NCBI GenBank assembly: GCA_002869145.1
Contig: PKTM01000015.1
Span: 124,001 to 188,000 of the forward strand
Reading direction: 5' to 3'
Length of the DNA: 64,000 bases
DNA from: Denitrovibrio sp.
GTDB lineage: Bacteria > Chrysiogenota > Deferribacteres > Deferribacterales > Geovibrionaceae
The notes under the pieces are model-generated. The model saw nothing but the letters and a program-made list of their open reading frames with translations, was not told the origin of the DNA and ran no database searches. Each line of letters begins with the position of its first letter. Position 1 is the stretch's first letter. Made by a program: the position numbers and the translations under genes. Shown in pieces: positions 8,598 through 18,871 of the stretch.

Positions 8598-11500
8598 ATG
8601 AGAATTAAAAAGTTAATGTAAGCAAATAGAGGCGAAATAGCTATTCGTACTTTCAGAGCCTGCACCGAAATGGGTATAAGAACAGTTGCCCTATACTCTG
8701 ATGAAGACAAATATTCTCTACACAGATATAAGGCTGACGAGGCATACTCCATAGGTAAAGGACTTGACCCTGTTGCAGCTTATATGAACATTAACGAGAT
8801 CATAGAATTGGCCATACAGAAAAAGGTAGATGCCATACACCCCGGATATGGGTTTCTGGCTGAGAACGCCGAATTTGCAAGAGCCTGTAGTGAAGCAGGG
8901 ATAATCTTTGTAGGACCTAGTCCTGAAACAATCAATATGTTCGGCGATAAAAAGAATGCAAAAGTACTTGCAAAAGAGTGCGGTGTGCCTGTTATTGAGG
9001 GCTCAGAAGGCATAGTTTCCACTACAGACGAAGCTTTAGAAGTTTCTGAGACTATCGGGTACCCTGTGCTTATCAAAGCTGTCGCAGGCGGCGGCGGAAG
9101 AGGGATACGTGTTGCCAAAGATAAAAAAGAACTGCTCGAAAACTATGAGTCTGCAAAAAGCGAAGCATTAAAGGCTTTCGGCAACGGCGACATTATTATA
9201 GAAAAATATATTGAAGAGCCTAAGCATATAGAAGTTCAGCTTCTGGGCGACAAGCACGGAACCATAGTCCATCTTTTCGAACGGGACTGTTCCATTCAGC
9301 GCCGTCATCAAAAGCTTATAGAGATCGCGCCATCCATAAGCGTTGCTGACAAAACACTTAAATCTATGTATGATTCTGCTATAGCTATAGGTAAGAAATC
9401 GAAACTTATGAACGCTGCAACAGTGGAGTTTCTGGTAGATAAACATCAGGACTATTACTTTCTTGAAGTAAACCCCAGACTACAGGTGGAACACACCATA
9501 TCAGAACTGATAACAGGAATAGATATTGTTCAGGCACAGATACTTATCGCTCAGGGCGAAAAGCTCTCTACACCTGATATTGACATAAAATCCCAAAAAT
9601 CCATTCAGAAAAACGGATATGCTATTCAGTGCCGTGTAACTACTGAAGATCCGGAAAATAATTTTTTTCCTGACACAGGGGAAATACAAGCATATAGAGT
9701 TGCTACGGGGTTCGGTGTGCTGTTGGATGCCGGAAATGGTTTTGCAAACGCCAAGATTTCGCCTCACTATGACTCCCTCTTAGTGAAGGTGTCCACCCAC
9801 GCCCACTCCTTTAAGCAGACTGCAAGAAAAATGCAGAGAGCGCTCAGCGAATTTAGAATCAGAGGGGTAAAAACTAATATCCAGTTTCTGGAGAAGGTAG
9901 TCGCCCATGAAAAATTCCTTAAAGGCGATATAAACACCACCTTTGTAGACAACAACAAAGAGCTTGTAACATTTAAACAGCGTCAGGACAGAGCCACAAA
10001 AGCTCTGATGTTCCTTGCGAACAACATAGTAAACAACCCTTCAGGGACAAAGCTGTCAAAAGATATAATACTCCCTGCCATAAACCCTCCTTTTGTTCCA
10101 TACGGAACACCAGTACCAACAGGCACAAAGGACATCCTTAACAGGCGCGGAGTTGATGGGGTTATGGACTATCTCCGCCGCTCCAAAGAGGCTTTTTTCA
10201 CCGACACAACTTTCCGAGATGCTCACCAGTCACTGCTGGCGACTCGTGTGCGTTCCAAAGATATGCTTGAGATAGCTGACTACTACGCTCATAACCTCAG
10301 CGGACTTTTTTCTCTAGAGATGTGGGGCGGAGCCACGTTTGATGTATCCTACAGATTTCTAAAAGAATCACCTTGGGACAGGCTTGCACAGCTTCGTGAA
10401 AAGATTCCTAACATACTTTTTCAGATGCTTCTGCGTGCTTCAAACGCAGTGGGCTATACTAACTACCCTGATAATGTAGTGAAGGAGTTCATCAGGCTGG
10501 CCAGCGAGAATGGGATGGACGTTTTCCGCATTTTCGACTGTTTCAACTGGGTGGATCAGATGAAGCCAGCTATTGAAGAGGTTAAGAAACACAACCGAAT
10601 AGCTGAGGCAGCTATATGTTACACAGGAGATATCACAGATCCAAAAAGGACAAAATATTCTCTTAACTACTATACCGGGTTAGCAAAAGAGCTGGCTGAT
10701 GCGGGTACAGATATTATCGGCATAAAAGATATGGCAGGACTGCTGAAGCCCTATGCTGCAAAAACGCTTATCAAAGCTATTAAAGAGGAGACAGGTCTCC
10801 CTGTTCACTTCCACACCCACAACACAAGCGGAAACGCTGAAGCTGCATCACTTATGGCCTTTGAGGCTGGTGCAGATATTGTGGATGCCGCATTGAGTGC
10901 TATGAGCGGGCTGACTTCTCAGCCAAACATGAACTCTATTGCAGCCGCTCTTGATGGTCAGCCGAAAAACTCAACTCTGGACAAGAAAGCTATGCAGAAC
11001 GCCTCGGACTATTTTGACAGGGTAAGAAGATACTACTTTCCATTCGAAAGCGGTCTAAAAGCTTCATCCGCTGAGGTATATGAACACGAGATTCCCGGAG
11101 GTCAGTACTCCAACCTTATTGTACAGGTGGAAGCGATGGGGCTCATAGATAAATGGGAAGATGTCAGAAAAATGTACACTGCTGTGAACCGTGAACTGGG
11201 TGATATCATAAAGGTCACACCTTCGTCTAAAGTAGTGGGCGACCTTGCACTCTTCCTTGTTCGAAACGACCTTACAGTGGACGATCTTTACATAAAAGGT
11301 GACACTCTTAATTTCCCTGATTCAGTGGTATCTTTTTTTCAGGGAATGCTCGGTCAGCCATACGGCGGATTCCCAAGAGAACTACAAAATATTGTTCTTA
11401 AAGGTGAAAAACCGCTTGATAGCAGACCCGGAGAGCTGCTTGCTGATTTTGACTTCGTTGCCGCTAGGAACGAACTGAGTCTTCAGTTCGGAAGAGATTT

Positions 11501-12032
11501 CAGCGATGAAGAGGTTATTTCATACGCACTTTATCCTGCGGTATTCAAAGAATATGTAAAATTTAATGAACAATACGGTGACCCGTCAGTTTTCTGTACC
11601 ATATCCTTCTTCTACCCTCTGGAAAAAGAGGAGGAGATAGAGATGGACATAGAGGAAGGAAAAACCCTCATCATACGCCACCTTGCAATAAGCGAAGCTG
11701 ACAACAAAGGGATGCGGAAAGTTTACTTCGAACTGAACGGACAGCCGCGATCAGTAATTATTAAGGACGAAACACTAACTGACATCATAAAGTCCAACGT
11801 AAAAGGCGACTTAAGCAACCCGAAGGACATTTGCGCAACTATGCCAGGAAGCATCACAAAAGTTAATGTCAAAGCCGGGGACAAAGTTGCCAAGGGTGAC
11901 GTGCTTCTTATAACTGAGGCTATGAAAATGGAGACAAAAATAGCAGCTGGCACTGACGGAAAGGTTTCTGAGATACTCCTTAATCAGGGAGACAAGATAG
12001 AATCCGGTGACCTGTTAATGACGATTTCATAA
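8598..12032 (+). CDS. pyc: Pyruvate carboxylase with an in-frame TAA at codon 8
   Basis: ATP- and biotin-dependent carboxylation of pyruvate to oxaloacetate. Domains in order: biotin carboxylase (ATP-grasp AVAGGGGRGIRV, HIEVQLLGDKHG, FLEVNPRLQVEHT), carboxyltransferase (DTTFRDAHQSLLATRVR, LEMWGGATFDVSYRFL, VHFHTHNTSG) and a biotinyl domain with EAMKMET, the biotinylated Lys codon being at 11925. A strong AGGAG site precedes ATG 8598, which reads MRIKKLM, then TAA (8619-8621), then ANRGEIAIRTFRACTEMGIR in the same frame. That sequence is the normal conserved N-terminus, so the stop interrupts what should be one gene of about 1144 residues. The next ATG (8670) gives 1120 residues but loses the first strand of the biotin carboxylase fold. 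The rest of the gene shows no decay. Function depends on whether the stop is real, read through or bypassed. Confidence 0.9.
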
Positions 12033-12061
12033 AAAAGAGCCCTAAGAGAGTATAATATAAT

Positions 12062-12101
12062 AAAAAAGGCCGGTCTTTTAATAAAAGTCCGGCCTTTGCT
12101 A
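12062..12101. terminator. Bidirectional terminator between pyc and the barrel-protein gene
   Basis: AAAGGCCGG / CCGGCCTTT stem, extended by CTTTT / AAAAG after one mismatch, with A and T runs on either side. It serves both converging genes. Confidence 0.85.
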
Positions 12102-12109
12102 TGTTGATT

Positions 12110-13354
12110 TTAGAATGAAAATCCAAAGTTTACTGAGTAGCCGCTAACATCTTTTGCAAAAAGATACGTGAAACCGAGACGAACCTTTCTCATGATATTT
12201 TTTACTTTACCACCTTTAGTATCTTTCTGTTTGATCTTTGCAAACCCGTAAGACAACCCTACTTCATTATACTGATCTACATAAAGCTCAGAACCTAAGT
12301 ATCTTGTATCAGTAACGAAGATCTCAAAGCTTGTCCCTTTTGCCAGACCATCAGACGGAATATTAAGATTAAGCCCGTTACGAAATACTGTGTTTTTAAT
12401 ATCAGTGTCCACTGTGTAGTCCTGATAGCTGAAAGGGATAGTCTTATAGTAACCAACCATGTTCCCCATAGTAAGTGTATATTTGTCCAAGCTAAATGCA
12501 TATGAACTAGTAAGAGATCCGCTTACCAGCTGAGCTGCTGATGCGAGATCAATAGAGCCAACTGCGGTATATCCTATAGCAGGAACAAGACTCCAGCTAT
12601 CGTTTACAAAATATGTAAAGCCAAGCCCAAGACCTGCGTTATAAGCTTCTGAACCGTCAACGTTTATCACTGATATGGGAACTCTTATGGATAGCGAGTT
12701 CTTAGAATTATTAAACTTAATAGTGTATGCAAGAGGCAGTGCATATGTCTTACTGGACACGCCGTCAAGGTCGTAGTTGCTGTATCTTGCAAAAATAGAA
12801 ACCATGTTGGCGTTAAGACCTGAGCCTGCTCCAACAGAGTTCATCTCAATTGCGCCATCGGAGTTTACTGCATAGTCGTAATCCATGCTGACCATTCTGG
12901 ACTGGGCAGATGTAGGGTTACCAGCCACAGGATCGGTAGCAGTTGAGGCTGCCAGCTCCTCCATAAGTTTAGACATAACGCCGTCACCATTGTCTTTCAG
13001 CCAATCTTCGATCTGATCAATAGAGGCATCTCTGTCTAGCCCTGAAAATGTCTCTGATATACCAATCGCTGGTATACTTAGAACTATAGCTGTGTCTCCG
13101 GCGGCAGCGCTTAGGTTTATATCGATACCTCTGAAGTCAATATATCCCCTTACAGCAGAAGTCTCTGTGTAGCCGGAAAGGTTCTTCTCCATCTGGTCTA
13201 AATCCAAGTCATCTATTACAGACTCGAAATCTGAAAAACTCTGAGAATAACTGGAACCAGCGGTCTCAAGATAAATATCAAATACACCGGCAAAAGCAAC
13301 AGACGGTAACACAAGGACTGACAAAATCATAGTAAATATAGATTTTCTGAACAT
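12110..13354 (-). CDS. Predicted outer-membrane beta-barrel protein, unknown function
   Basis: About 414 residues with a cleavable signal peptide (MFRKSIFTMILSVLVLPSVAFA). The first 150 or so mature residues are acidic and helix-like. The second half is alternating polar/aromatic strands (YALPLAYTIKF, LGLGFTYFVNDSW, FEIFVTDTRYLGSELY, RKVRLGFTYLFAKD) and the protein ends in Phe (GYSVNFGFSF), the usual signal for barrel insertion by BAM. I do not recognise a named family. The start is set at the ATG with GAGAGG six bases upstream; a TTG two codons earlier overlaps that spacer. It stands alone between the pyc terminator and uvrC. Confidence 0.65.
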   Translation of the reverse strand: MFRKSIFTMILSVLVLPSVAFAGVFDIYLETAGSSYSQSFSDFESVIDDLDLDQMEKNLSGYTETSAVRGYIDFRGIDINLSAAAGDTAIVLSIPAIGISETFSGLDRDASIDQIEDWLKDNGDGVMSKLMEELAASTATDPVAGNPTSAQSRMVSMDYDYAVNSDGAIEMNSVGAGSGLNANMVSIFARYSNYDLDGVSSKTYALPLAYTIKFNNSKNSLSIRVPISVINVDGSEAYNAGLGLGFTYFVNDSWSLVPAIGYTAVGSIDLASAAQLVSGSLTSSYAFSLDKYTLTMGNMVGYYKTIPFSYQDYTVDTDIKNTVFRNGLNLNIPSDGLAKGTSFEIFVTDTRYLGSELYVDQYNEVGLSYGFAKIKQKDTKGGKVKNIMRKVRLGFTYLFAKDVSGYSVNFGFSF

Positions 13355-13431
13355 GACCAACCTCTCTTTTTAGTTATTGTATAATTTTATCATGTGAGAA
13401 TCACAAATTAAACAGAAGTTGACGTTGTTTT

Positions 13432-15234
13432 TTAATGAATTGAAATGTATTTAGTAACTCGTTCAGCCGTTTTTTGAGGAATTTTACAGTTTTCTGCAAG
13501 AGTTTCAGCATCCATGTCTTTTCTGTGGTATATATCCGGATAAACCTCAAGAATCTTTTTAACTGTCTTCTCCCCTACCCCTTCTAAAAGGAGCAGCGGT
13601 GAACGCTTAAAGTTTTTCAAAGCAAGCTTTCTGCTGTAGTCAATGGCAAAACGATGAGACTCATCCCTTACTTTCTGAATAAAAAGAAGAAGCGGGTCAT
13701 TCTTTTTAAAATTCAGAGGGTTCTTTCTGCCGGGGAGGTGAACTGATTCCACAGATTCTTCCTGCTTATCCTTCATAAACTTGATACTGCGCCCTTTGGA
13801 TATAGATATGAAACTTGCATCATAATTCGCTTCTTCTGCTGCACGGATTGCAGAGTTAAGCTGGCCTATACCGCCATCAACAATGTAAAGGTCAGCAGGT
13901 TTTTCACTCCCCTCTTTTATATTTTCAAACTTTCTGCAGAAAAGCTCATAAATACTAATAAAATCGTCGTTTTCACCTGATCTTATTCGATATTTTCTGT
14001 ACTGCGGTTTGGAAAATTCGCCATCTATGGAGACTATAGAAACCCCCACTGTTGACGAGCCTCCCAGATGTGAAATATCCACACACTCTATTCTGGATAT
14101 ATTTTTATCTGTGCCTATGGCTTTTTTCAGCTTTTCATAAATATCTTTCCTGCGTGAGAGTTTTTTCAGATACAGCTCTGTCTGCACCTTGCCGTTTTTC
14201 ATTGCCAGCTCCTTCACTGACGCAAAACCTCTCTTCCTGAACCGCAATTTTCTATCAGCCAGCTTTTCTATCGCCTCTGAAAGAGTTTCGTAATCTTCCA
14301 GACCAGAAATATATATCATCTCAGGAAAATTTCTCAGTACACTGTACATCTGAAGCACAAATGATTCTATCACCTCAGCCGGGTCTTCAAACTCTTCTAA
14401 TATCTCTGTTCTGCTGCCAGTGACCTTGCCGCCTCGGATGAACATGGCGGTTATACCGCTGACATTTTCAAAAACATGAGGTACAAAAACATCCACACTT
14501 TTAGTGTCGTCAGGTAAAACAACCGACTGTCTGGTAAAAAGTTTAGACAATCCCCTCAGCCTGTCACGCATGAGGGCGGCCTCCTCGAAGTGCATTTCAT
14601 CCGATAGCCTCTGCATCTCCTTCTCCATATGTTCCCTGACAGACTCAACATTACCGGAGAAAAACTCCCTGATCTGATCCACTAGTCCTTGATATCTGTT
14701 TTTGCTGATGAACTTTTCGCATGGGCCTAGGCATTTTTTTATCTGATATTTAAGACAAACCTTCCCCTCTTTGAATCTGGTTTCTGTACAGGAACGAAGA
14801 GGAAAAACACGGAGGAGCTCATCAACGATAGAACGCAGACTTCCAACATCTACAAAAGGCCCAAAATATTCACCTTTAGCACCTGATTCTCTGGTTATTT
14901 TTATTTTCGGATACTCTTCTTTTGTGATTAGCAGGTAGGGGTAGCTTTTGGAGTCTTTGAGCCTGACGTTATATCTGGGCTTTTCTGTTTTTATTATGTT
15001 GTTTTCCAGCAGGAGCGCCTCTGCTTCGCTGGATGTTATTACAAAACGAACGTCACGGGCTGCCTGCAGCATCTTTTTTGTGCGCAGCGGCTTCCCTTCA
15101 AAGTCTGAAAAATATGATGATACCCTGTTGCGCAGATTTTTCGCTTTCCCCACATAAAGTATCTCGGCATTTTTGCCTATATACATGTATATGCCCGGAT
15201 TTTCGGGTATCTCTTTAAAGTCTGGCCTAAACAT
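13432..15234 (-). CDS. uvrC: UvrABC excinuclease subunit C
   Basis: 600 residues from the ATG at 15234 (MFRPDFKEIPENPGIYMY). GIY-YIG nuclease at the N-terminus (PGIYMYIGKNAEILYVGKAK), a UvrB-binding UVR motif in the middle (EMHFEEAALMRDRLRGL), the RNase H-like 5' nuclease domain (IECVDISHLGGSSTVGVSIV, LYIVDGGIGQLNSA) and tandem helix-hairpin-helix at the C-terminus (LLLLEGVGEKTVKKILE). It makes both incisions in nucleotide excision repair. The frame is open further upstream and would add a cysteine run from the transporter gene, but that extension is not conserved UvrC sequence. Confidence 0.95.
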   Translation of the reverse strand: MFRPDFKEIPENPGIYMYIGKNAEILYVGKAKNLRNRVSSYFSDFEGKPLRTKKMLQAARDVRFVITSSEAEALLLENNIIKTEKPRYNVRLKDSKSYPYLLITKEEYPKIKITRESGAKGEYFGPFVDVGSLRSIVDELLRVFPLRSCTETRFKEGKVCLKYQIKKCLGPCEKFISKNRYQGLVDQIREFFSGNVESVREHMEKEMQRLSDEMHFEEAALMRDRLRGLSKLFTRQSVVLPDDTKSVDVFVPHVFENVSGITAMFIRGGKVTGSRTEILEEFEDPAEVIESFVLQMYSVLRNFPEMIYISGLEDYETLSEAIEKLADRKLRFRKRGFASVKELAMKNGKVQTELYLKKLSRRKDIYEKLKKAIGTDKNISRIECVDISHLGGSSTVGVSIVSIDGEFSKPQYRKYRIRSGENDDFISIYELFCRKFENIKEGSEKPADLYIVDGGIGQLNSAIRAAEEANYDASFISISKGRSIKFMKDKQEESVESVHLPGRKNPLNFKKNDPLLLFIQKVRDESHRFAIDYSRKLALKNFKRSPLLLLEGVGEKTVKKILEVYPDIYHRKDMDAETLAENCKIPQKTAERVTKYISIH

Positions 15235-15269
15235 CTTCTGATTATATTTTATAAATCTGCAAGGGTCAA

Positions 15270-16151
15270 TCAGCCGTTCTTCATGAATAGAAATGTCCCC
15301 GCAGCAACAGCAGCAACACCCGGCCACACTGACCATGCTGGGAACGTGCCTGTTAACAGTATCTCCTCTGCCATTACAAAAACAGGAATAAGATAAGTGT
15401 ATGCTGTCACCTGACTTACGGGTATTTTTCTGCTGGAATACTGGATAATAAAAAACGTGACAACAGTTGATAGCAGCACGATAAAACCCAGTCCGTAATA
15501 AAGCCTCGCAGGCGCTGCAAGCCAGTCCATTTTGAATATCTCAACATTTGCAAAACAAGCTAAAACTATGGAACCAGTTAAAAGAGTCCAGAAAGTAAGT
15601 ACCGCCGTCGGCTCTTTTTTAGCAAACAGCTTTGTAAATACCGGGTAAAGACCTATACCCATGCATCCAAACAAAAATATTATATCGCCAACATTAAGCT
15701 TAAGTCCTATCAGATTTACCGCATCTCCATCAGCTATAACCCACACAGCGCCAAGCATGGTGAGCAGAAGGATAACTACCTTATACAAAGGCGGATACTG
15801 TCTGAGAAGCACCATTCCCGCTATTGTGGTAAATATGGGAACAGTCACAAATATAAGGCTGGCATTCACAGCGGATGTGTAGCGCAATGCATAAAACATT
15901 GCCAAAAAATAACCAACAAGAGTGAGGCTTATAAGTGTGTACCTGGATATGTCTTTTACAGAAGGTCTTTTGAAACCATACTGCCTGAAAACAAATGTAC
16001 TGAAAACCAATGCCCCAAGAGCAAAACGGACAAAAGTCAAAAGAACCGGGTGTATGTCGTTTGTTATTGCATGACCAACATGGAAAGAGAGCGACACTAT
16101 GAGCGTATATATAATAAGAAGAAAATGTGGATTTGCAAAAATACTGCGCAT
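15270..16151 (-). CDS. EamA/DMT-family inner-membrane transporter
   Basis: About 293 residues with ten hydrophobic helices in two repeated EamA halves (LTFVRFALGALVFSTFVFR in the first, YGLGFIVLLSTVVTFFIIQY in the second), typical of drug/metabolite exporters. The substrate cannot be told from sequence. The start is taken at the ATG following GGCGGGA; an ATG at 16166 and a TTG at 16178 are alternatives. It reads toward uvrC with 35 bp between, so the two may share a transcript. Confidence 0.82.
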   Translation of the reverse strand: MRSIFANPHFLLIIYTLIVSLSFHVGHAITNDIHPVLLTFVRFALGALVFSTFVFRQYGFKRPSVKDISRYTLISLTLVGYFLAMFYALRYTSAVNASLIFVTVPIFTTIAGMVLLRQYPPLYKVVILLLTMLGAVWVIADGDAVNLIGLKLNVGDIIFLFGCMGIGLYPVFTKLFAKKEPTAVLTFWTLLTGSIVLACFANVEIFKMDWLAAPARLYYGLGFIVLLSTVVTFFIIQYSSRKIPVSQVTAYTYLIPVFVMAEEILLTGTFPAWSVWPGVAAVAAGTFLFMKNG

Positions 16152-16201
16152 TTGTCCCGCCTGCATAATATTACACAAAGTATATCAGAGATCAGCACTG
16201 A

Positions 16202-16555
16202 CTAAAATGTAATAAGTTTGCAGCCGTTTTTAAGCATCATGGTTACAGGTTCAGCCATATATTTTACATCTATACCAAGATTAGCCAGATCATCTGACAC
16301 ATTATAAATATCTGCGTTCTCCCTGCATGCACTTACATTTACACCTGCTGACATCATCTCTTTTACTTTATCCTGAAGAGCTTGATCCTCTGATAGAAGT
16401 TTTGCTGACGGGCCCCAAATGATAAGATGCACCTCATCCCACCAATCTCTGCACTTGGCATTGAGTGTATACATAAAAACAGTAGTCTTTGCTACTTCAG
16501 GGTTAGAGGAACTCCATATAACAGCAAGTTCATTATTATCAACTTTATTAGCCAT
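16202..16555 (-). CDS. DsrE-family small sulfur-relay-like protein
   Basis: 117 residues with a DsrE-like alpha/beta fold: an N-terminal strand LAVIWSSSNPEVAKT, then VFMYTLNAK, VHLIIWGPSAKLLSED, KEMMSAGVNVSACRENAD and a C-terminal MLKNGCKLITF. Cys in NVSACRENAD sits at the usual active-site position of DsrE/F proteins, which carry persulfide sulfur. The strong ribosome-binding site AAGGAGG lies before the ATG. It is the first gene of a possible leftward unit with the EamA transporter. The partner in sulfur transfer is unknown. Confidence 0.75.
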   Translation of the reverse strand: MANKVDNNELAVIWSSSNPEVAKTTVFMYTLNAKCRDWWDEVHLIIWGPSAKLLSEDQALQDKVKEMMSAGVNVSACRENADIYNVSDDLANLGIDVKYMAEPVTMMLKNGCKLITF

Positions 16556-16704
16556 GATTTCCTCCTTTTATTAGAATCAATCAATATTATATTTAATAAC
16601 TTAACACTATCCATAACCTTATCAATAGAAAATGTGACTTTTATTGTCCGATTATAACCCGTGCTAATTGAAAAGTATTTCTGCTCACAAATCCATCTCA
16701 TTTG

Positions 16705-17844
16705 ATGTATCTTAAAGTAATGAAACTTTCAGTAATACTTTTAACAGGCTTAATGCTCTTTTCAGCGCTTTACGCTCCACAGCCGGTCTATCCTGTTTTG
16801 ATAGATCAGTTTGGCGTTGAGCCTACCCATATCGCCCTGCTGCAAACAGCGACATTTCTGCCGCTGGCTTTATCACCAATATTTTACGGTATGGTCATAG
16901 ATAAATTTTCACCGCTGAAAATACTTAGATTTGCCCTGCTATTCCTTGCCGCCGGAGAGCTTTTATTTGCTGTTTCAGACTCATTTCACACGCTGCTTGC
17001 ATCCAGGTTTTTCCAAGGGCTTTTTATTCCTGCGGGGATGACTGCTGTTCTCAGTTACATAGCAACAAGCTACGCCAGAGAGAAGATACAGAGATATATC
17101 GCTTACTACATGGCATCTACAATGGCGGGGGGCGTTGCCGGCAGAATGTTAGCGGGATTTTTCTCTAGTGTATACGGGTGGAGATTCAGCTTTATTATGC
17201 TTGGAGTTTCGGTCTTTGCCCTGTTTATGATGACACTCGTTTTGAAAGACGAAGCACCCATAGGTAAAAAAAGTCTGCACGGCATAAAGGATATGCTTAA
17301 AAACAAAGAGTATATGAAACCGGTTTTTATTGTATTTTTCGCATTTATCGTTTTCTCTTCTATAATGAATTTTTACTCGATAAGACTTAGAGAACTATCC
17401 CCTGACTTGAGCGAATTTCTTATAGGAGCTGCTTATTTCGGGAGTCTTTTCGGCTCCGTCACAGCATATATGACACCTGCTTTTGCACGCATAACAGGCT
17501 CTTATAAAAATACTATACTGCTTGCATTTGGCTTTCAGCTCATAGCGCTGATGGTTTTCCGCATACCTTCTGTTGCAATGTCATTTGCAACACTTTTTGT
17601 TTTTTGCGGTGCATTTATAGTTATAAACACAAGCTGTGCGGGGCTGCTGAACAAATATGCGGATGTCAGCAAAGGAGCAGTAAACGGCGTGTACTTTACT
17701 GTTTATTATATGGGTGGGGTGATAGGTTCATTTTTACCCGGCTATATCTATGAAGGCATGGGGTGGAACATGTTCCTTTTCGCACTTATGATTTCTTCAT
17801 CAGTTGGGCTAGCTATGGCTATCTCAAGCCGGATAGAGACTTAG
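16705..17844 (+). CDS. Major facilitator superfamily transporter (YnfM-like exporter)
   Basis: About 379 residues with twelve hydrophobic helices. An MFS-style loop is present (GMVIDKFSPLKILRFALL) and the arginine-rich SRFFQGLFIPAGMTAVLSYI segment resembles the YnfM/arabinose-efflux-like branch. The substrate is unknown. Weak start context: TTG 16702, ATG 16705 and ATG 16720 are all possible and none has a clear ribosome-binding site. It is divergent from the DsrE gene and its last 4 bases overlap the converging CDF gene. Confidence 0.82.
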   Translation: MYLKVMKLSVILLTGLMLFSALYAPQPVYPVLIDQFGVEPTHIALLQTATFLPLALSPIFYGMVIDKFSPLKILRFALLFLAAGELLFAVSDSFHTLLASRFFQGLFIPAGMTAVLSYIATSYAREKIQRYIAYYMASTMAGGVAGRMLAGFFSSVYGWRFSFIMLGVSVFALFMMTLVLKDEAPIGKKSLHGIKDMLKNKEYMKPVFIVFFAFIVFSSIMNFYSIRLRELSPDLSEFLIGAAYFGSLFGSVTAYMTPAFARITGSYKNTILLAFGFQLIALMVFRIPSVAMSFATLFVFCGAFIVINTSCAGLLNKYADVSKGAVNGVYFTVYYMGGVIGSFLPGYIYEGMGWNMFLFALMISSSVGLAMAISSRIET

Positions 17845-18794
17845 ACCCATTCAGGCTGAAAAGTAACATGTCCAATATTATATTCAGCCCTAAGACCGTC
17901 AGTCAGCTTTTTAATAATCTTATTATAGCTCTCTTCACCTTCACTCTTAATAATTATATGAGCGGTTAGACAATACATCCTATGAGTCACTTCACACACA
18001 TGAAGGTCATGCACATCATAAATATGCTCATGAGCATCTGATATGAATTGTTCAATCTCTTCCACGTTAACAGGGGAAGCTTCCAGCAGGACATTTACAG
18101 AGCCTTTGAAGAGTGAGTATGACCATTTTGCAATAACAAAAGCCACCACAAGAGCAATAAGAGGATCAATAATTACCCATCCGGTAAAGTAAATAACGGT
18201 GATACCAATAACTATGGCCACAGAGGAAAGTGTATCAGCCATCATATGAAGAAAAGCGGAGCGAAGGTTTATATTTGTAATGTCGCCCTTCATTAAAATT
18301 ACACCAGTTATCACGTTTACCGTGAGTCCGATAACTGCAACAATAATACTGATACCTGCTTCCATCGGCTGAGGGTTTATAAACCTTTCGAAAGCCTCGT
18401 AAAGTATCCAGACAACAGACAGCCCTATGGTCACAGCGTTCAAAAATGCCGCCAGAACCTCCATTCTGTGATACCCGAATGTTTTTGCTGCGGGAGCCTG
18501 CTTATTTGCCAGAATAATTGCAAAATAACTGATACCAAGTGCAAATGAGTGAGTAAACATGTGGATAGCATCACTCACAAGAGCCAGCGAGCCAGCAATA
18601 AGACCAAAAACTATCTCCAGTATCATTGTAGAAAAAGTTATAACCAAAGCCACGCCGAGCACTTTTTTATCCACAGATCTGTAGTCGTGTGAATGGTCAT
18701 GGTCATGATGTTCGTGCTCGCGGTGATGATCGTGATGATGATGTTCAACAGTCAAAGGCGCATGAACGTGCCCGCCAAATATGCATTTTTCCAT
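17841..18794 (-). CDS. Cation diffusion facilitator (zinc/iron exporter) with His-rich N-terminus
   Basis: About 317 residues. The N-terminus holds a dense His/Asp/Glu stretch (HHHHDHHREHEHHDHDHSHD) typical of metal-buffering loops. Six transmembrane helices follow, with the CDF metal sites HMFTHSF-like in helix 2 (LVSDAIHMFTHSFALG) and HMMADTLSS in helix 5, then a cytoplasmic dimerisation domain (DVHDLHVCEV). It exports Zn(II) or Fe(II) by proton antiport. The start is the ATG after AGGGAAG; the longer upstream frame is unlikely. It is divergent from bacterioferritin across a Fur-like box, which favours an iron-linked role. Confidence 0.88.
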   Translation of the reverse strand: MEKCIFGGHVHAPLTVEHHHHDHHREHEHHDHDHSHDYRSVDKKVLGVALVITFSTMILEIVFGLIAGSLALVSDAIHMFTHSFALGISYFAIILANKQAPAAKTFGYHRMEVLAAFLNAVTIGLSVVWILYEAFERFINPQPMEAGISIIVAVIGLTVNVITGVILMKGDITNINLRSAFLHMMADTLSSVAIVIGITVIYFTGWVIIDPLIALVVAFVIAKWSYSLFKGSVNVLLEASPVNVEEIEQFISDAHEHIYDVHDLHVCEVTHRMYCLTAHIIIKSEGEESYNKIIKKLTDGLRAEYNIGHVTFQPEWV

Positions 18795-18856
18795 TATAGC
18801 TTCCCTGTATATTAAAAAATAAACCTGCTTTTTTGTTTTTATACCTATACCATCTT

Positions 18857-18871
18857 TGATAACGATTATCA
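18857..18871. promoter_or_regulatory. Fur-like box between the CDF exporter and bacterioferritin
   Basis: TGATAACGATTATCA is a 7-1-7 inverted repeat with one mismatch to the classic Fur core TGATAATnATTATCA. It lies 62 bp before the CDF start and 157 bp before the bacterioferritin start. Both flanking genes fit iron or metal homeostasis. Confidence 0.55.

Noticed and set aside
8619-8621. Selenocysteine or an altered genetic code to explain the stops in pyc and flagellin
   Set aside because: The codons are TAA and TAG, not TGA, and both act as normal stops in many genes of the window.
15235-15336. Longer UvrC N-terminus with a run of six cysteines
   Set aside because: The Cys run comes from GCAGCAGCAACAC-type repeats within the 3' end of the EamA gene; UvrC proteins start at the MFRPDF position.
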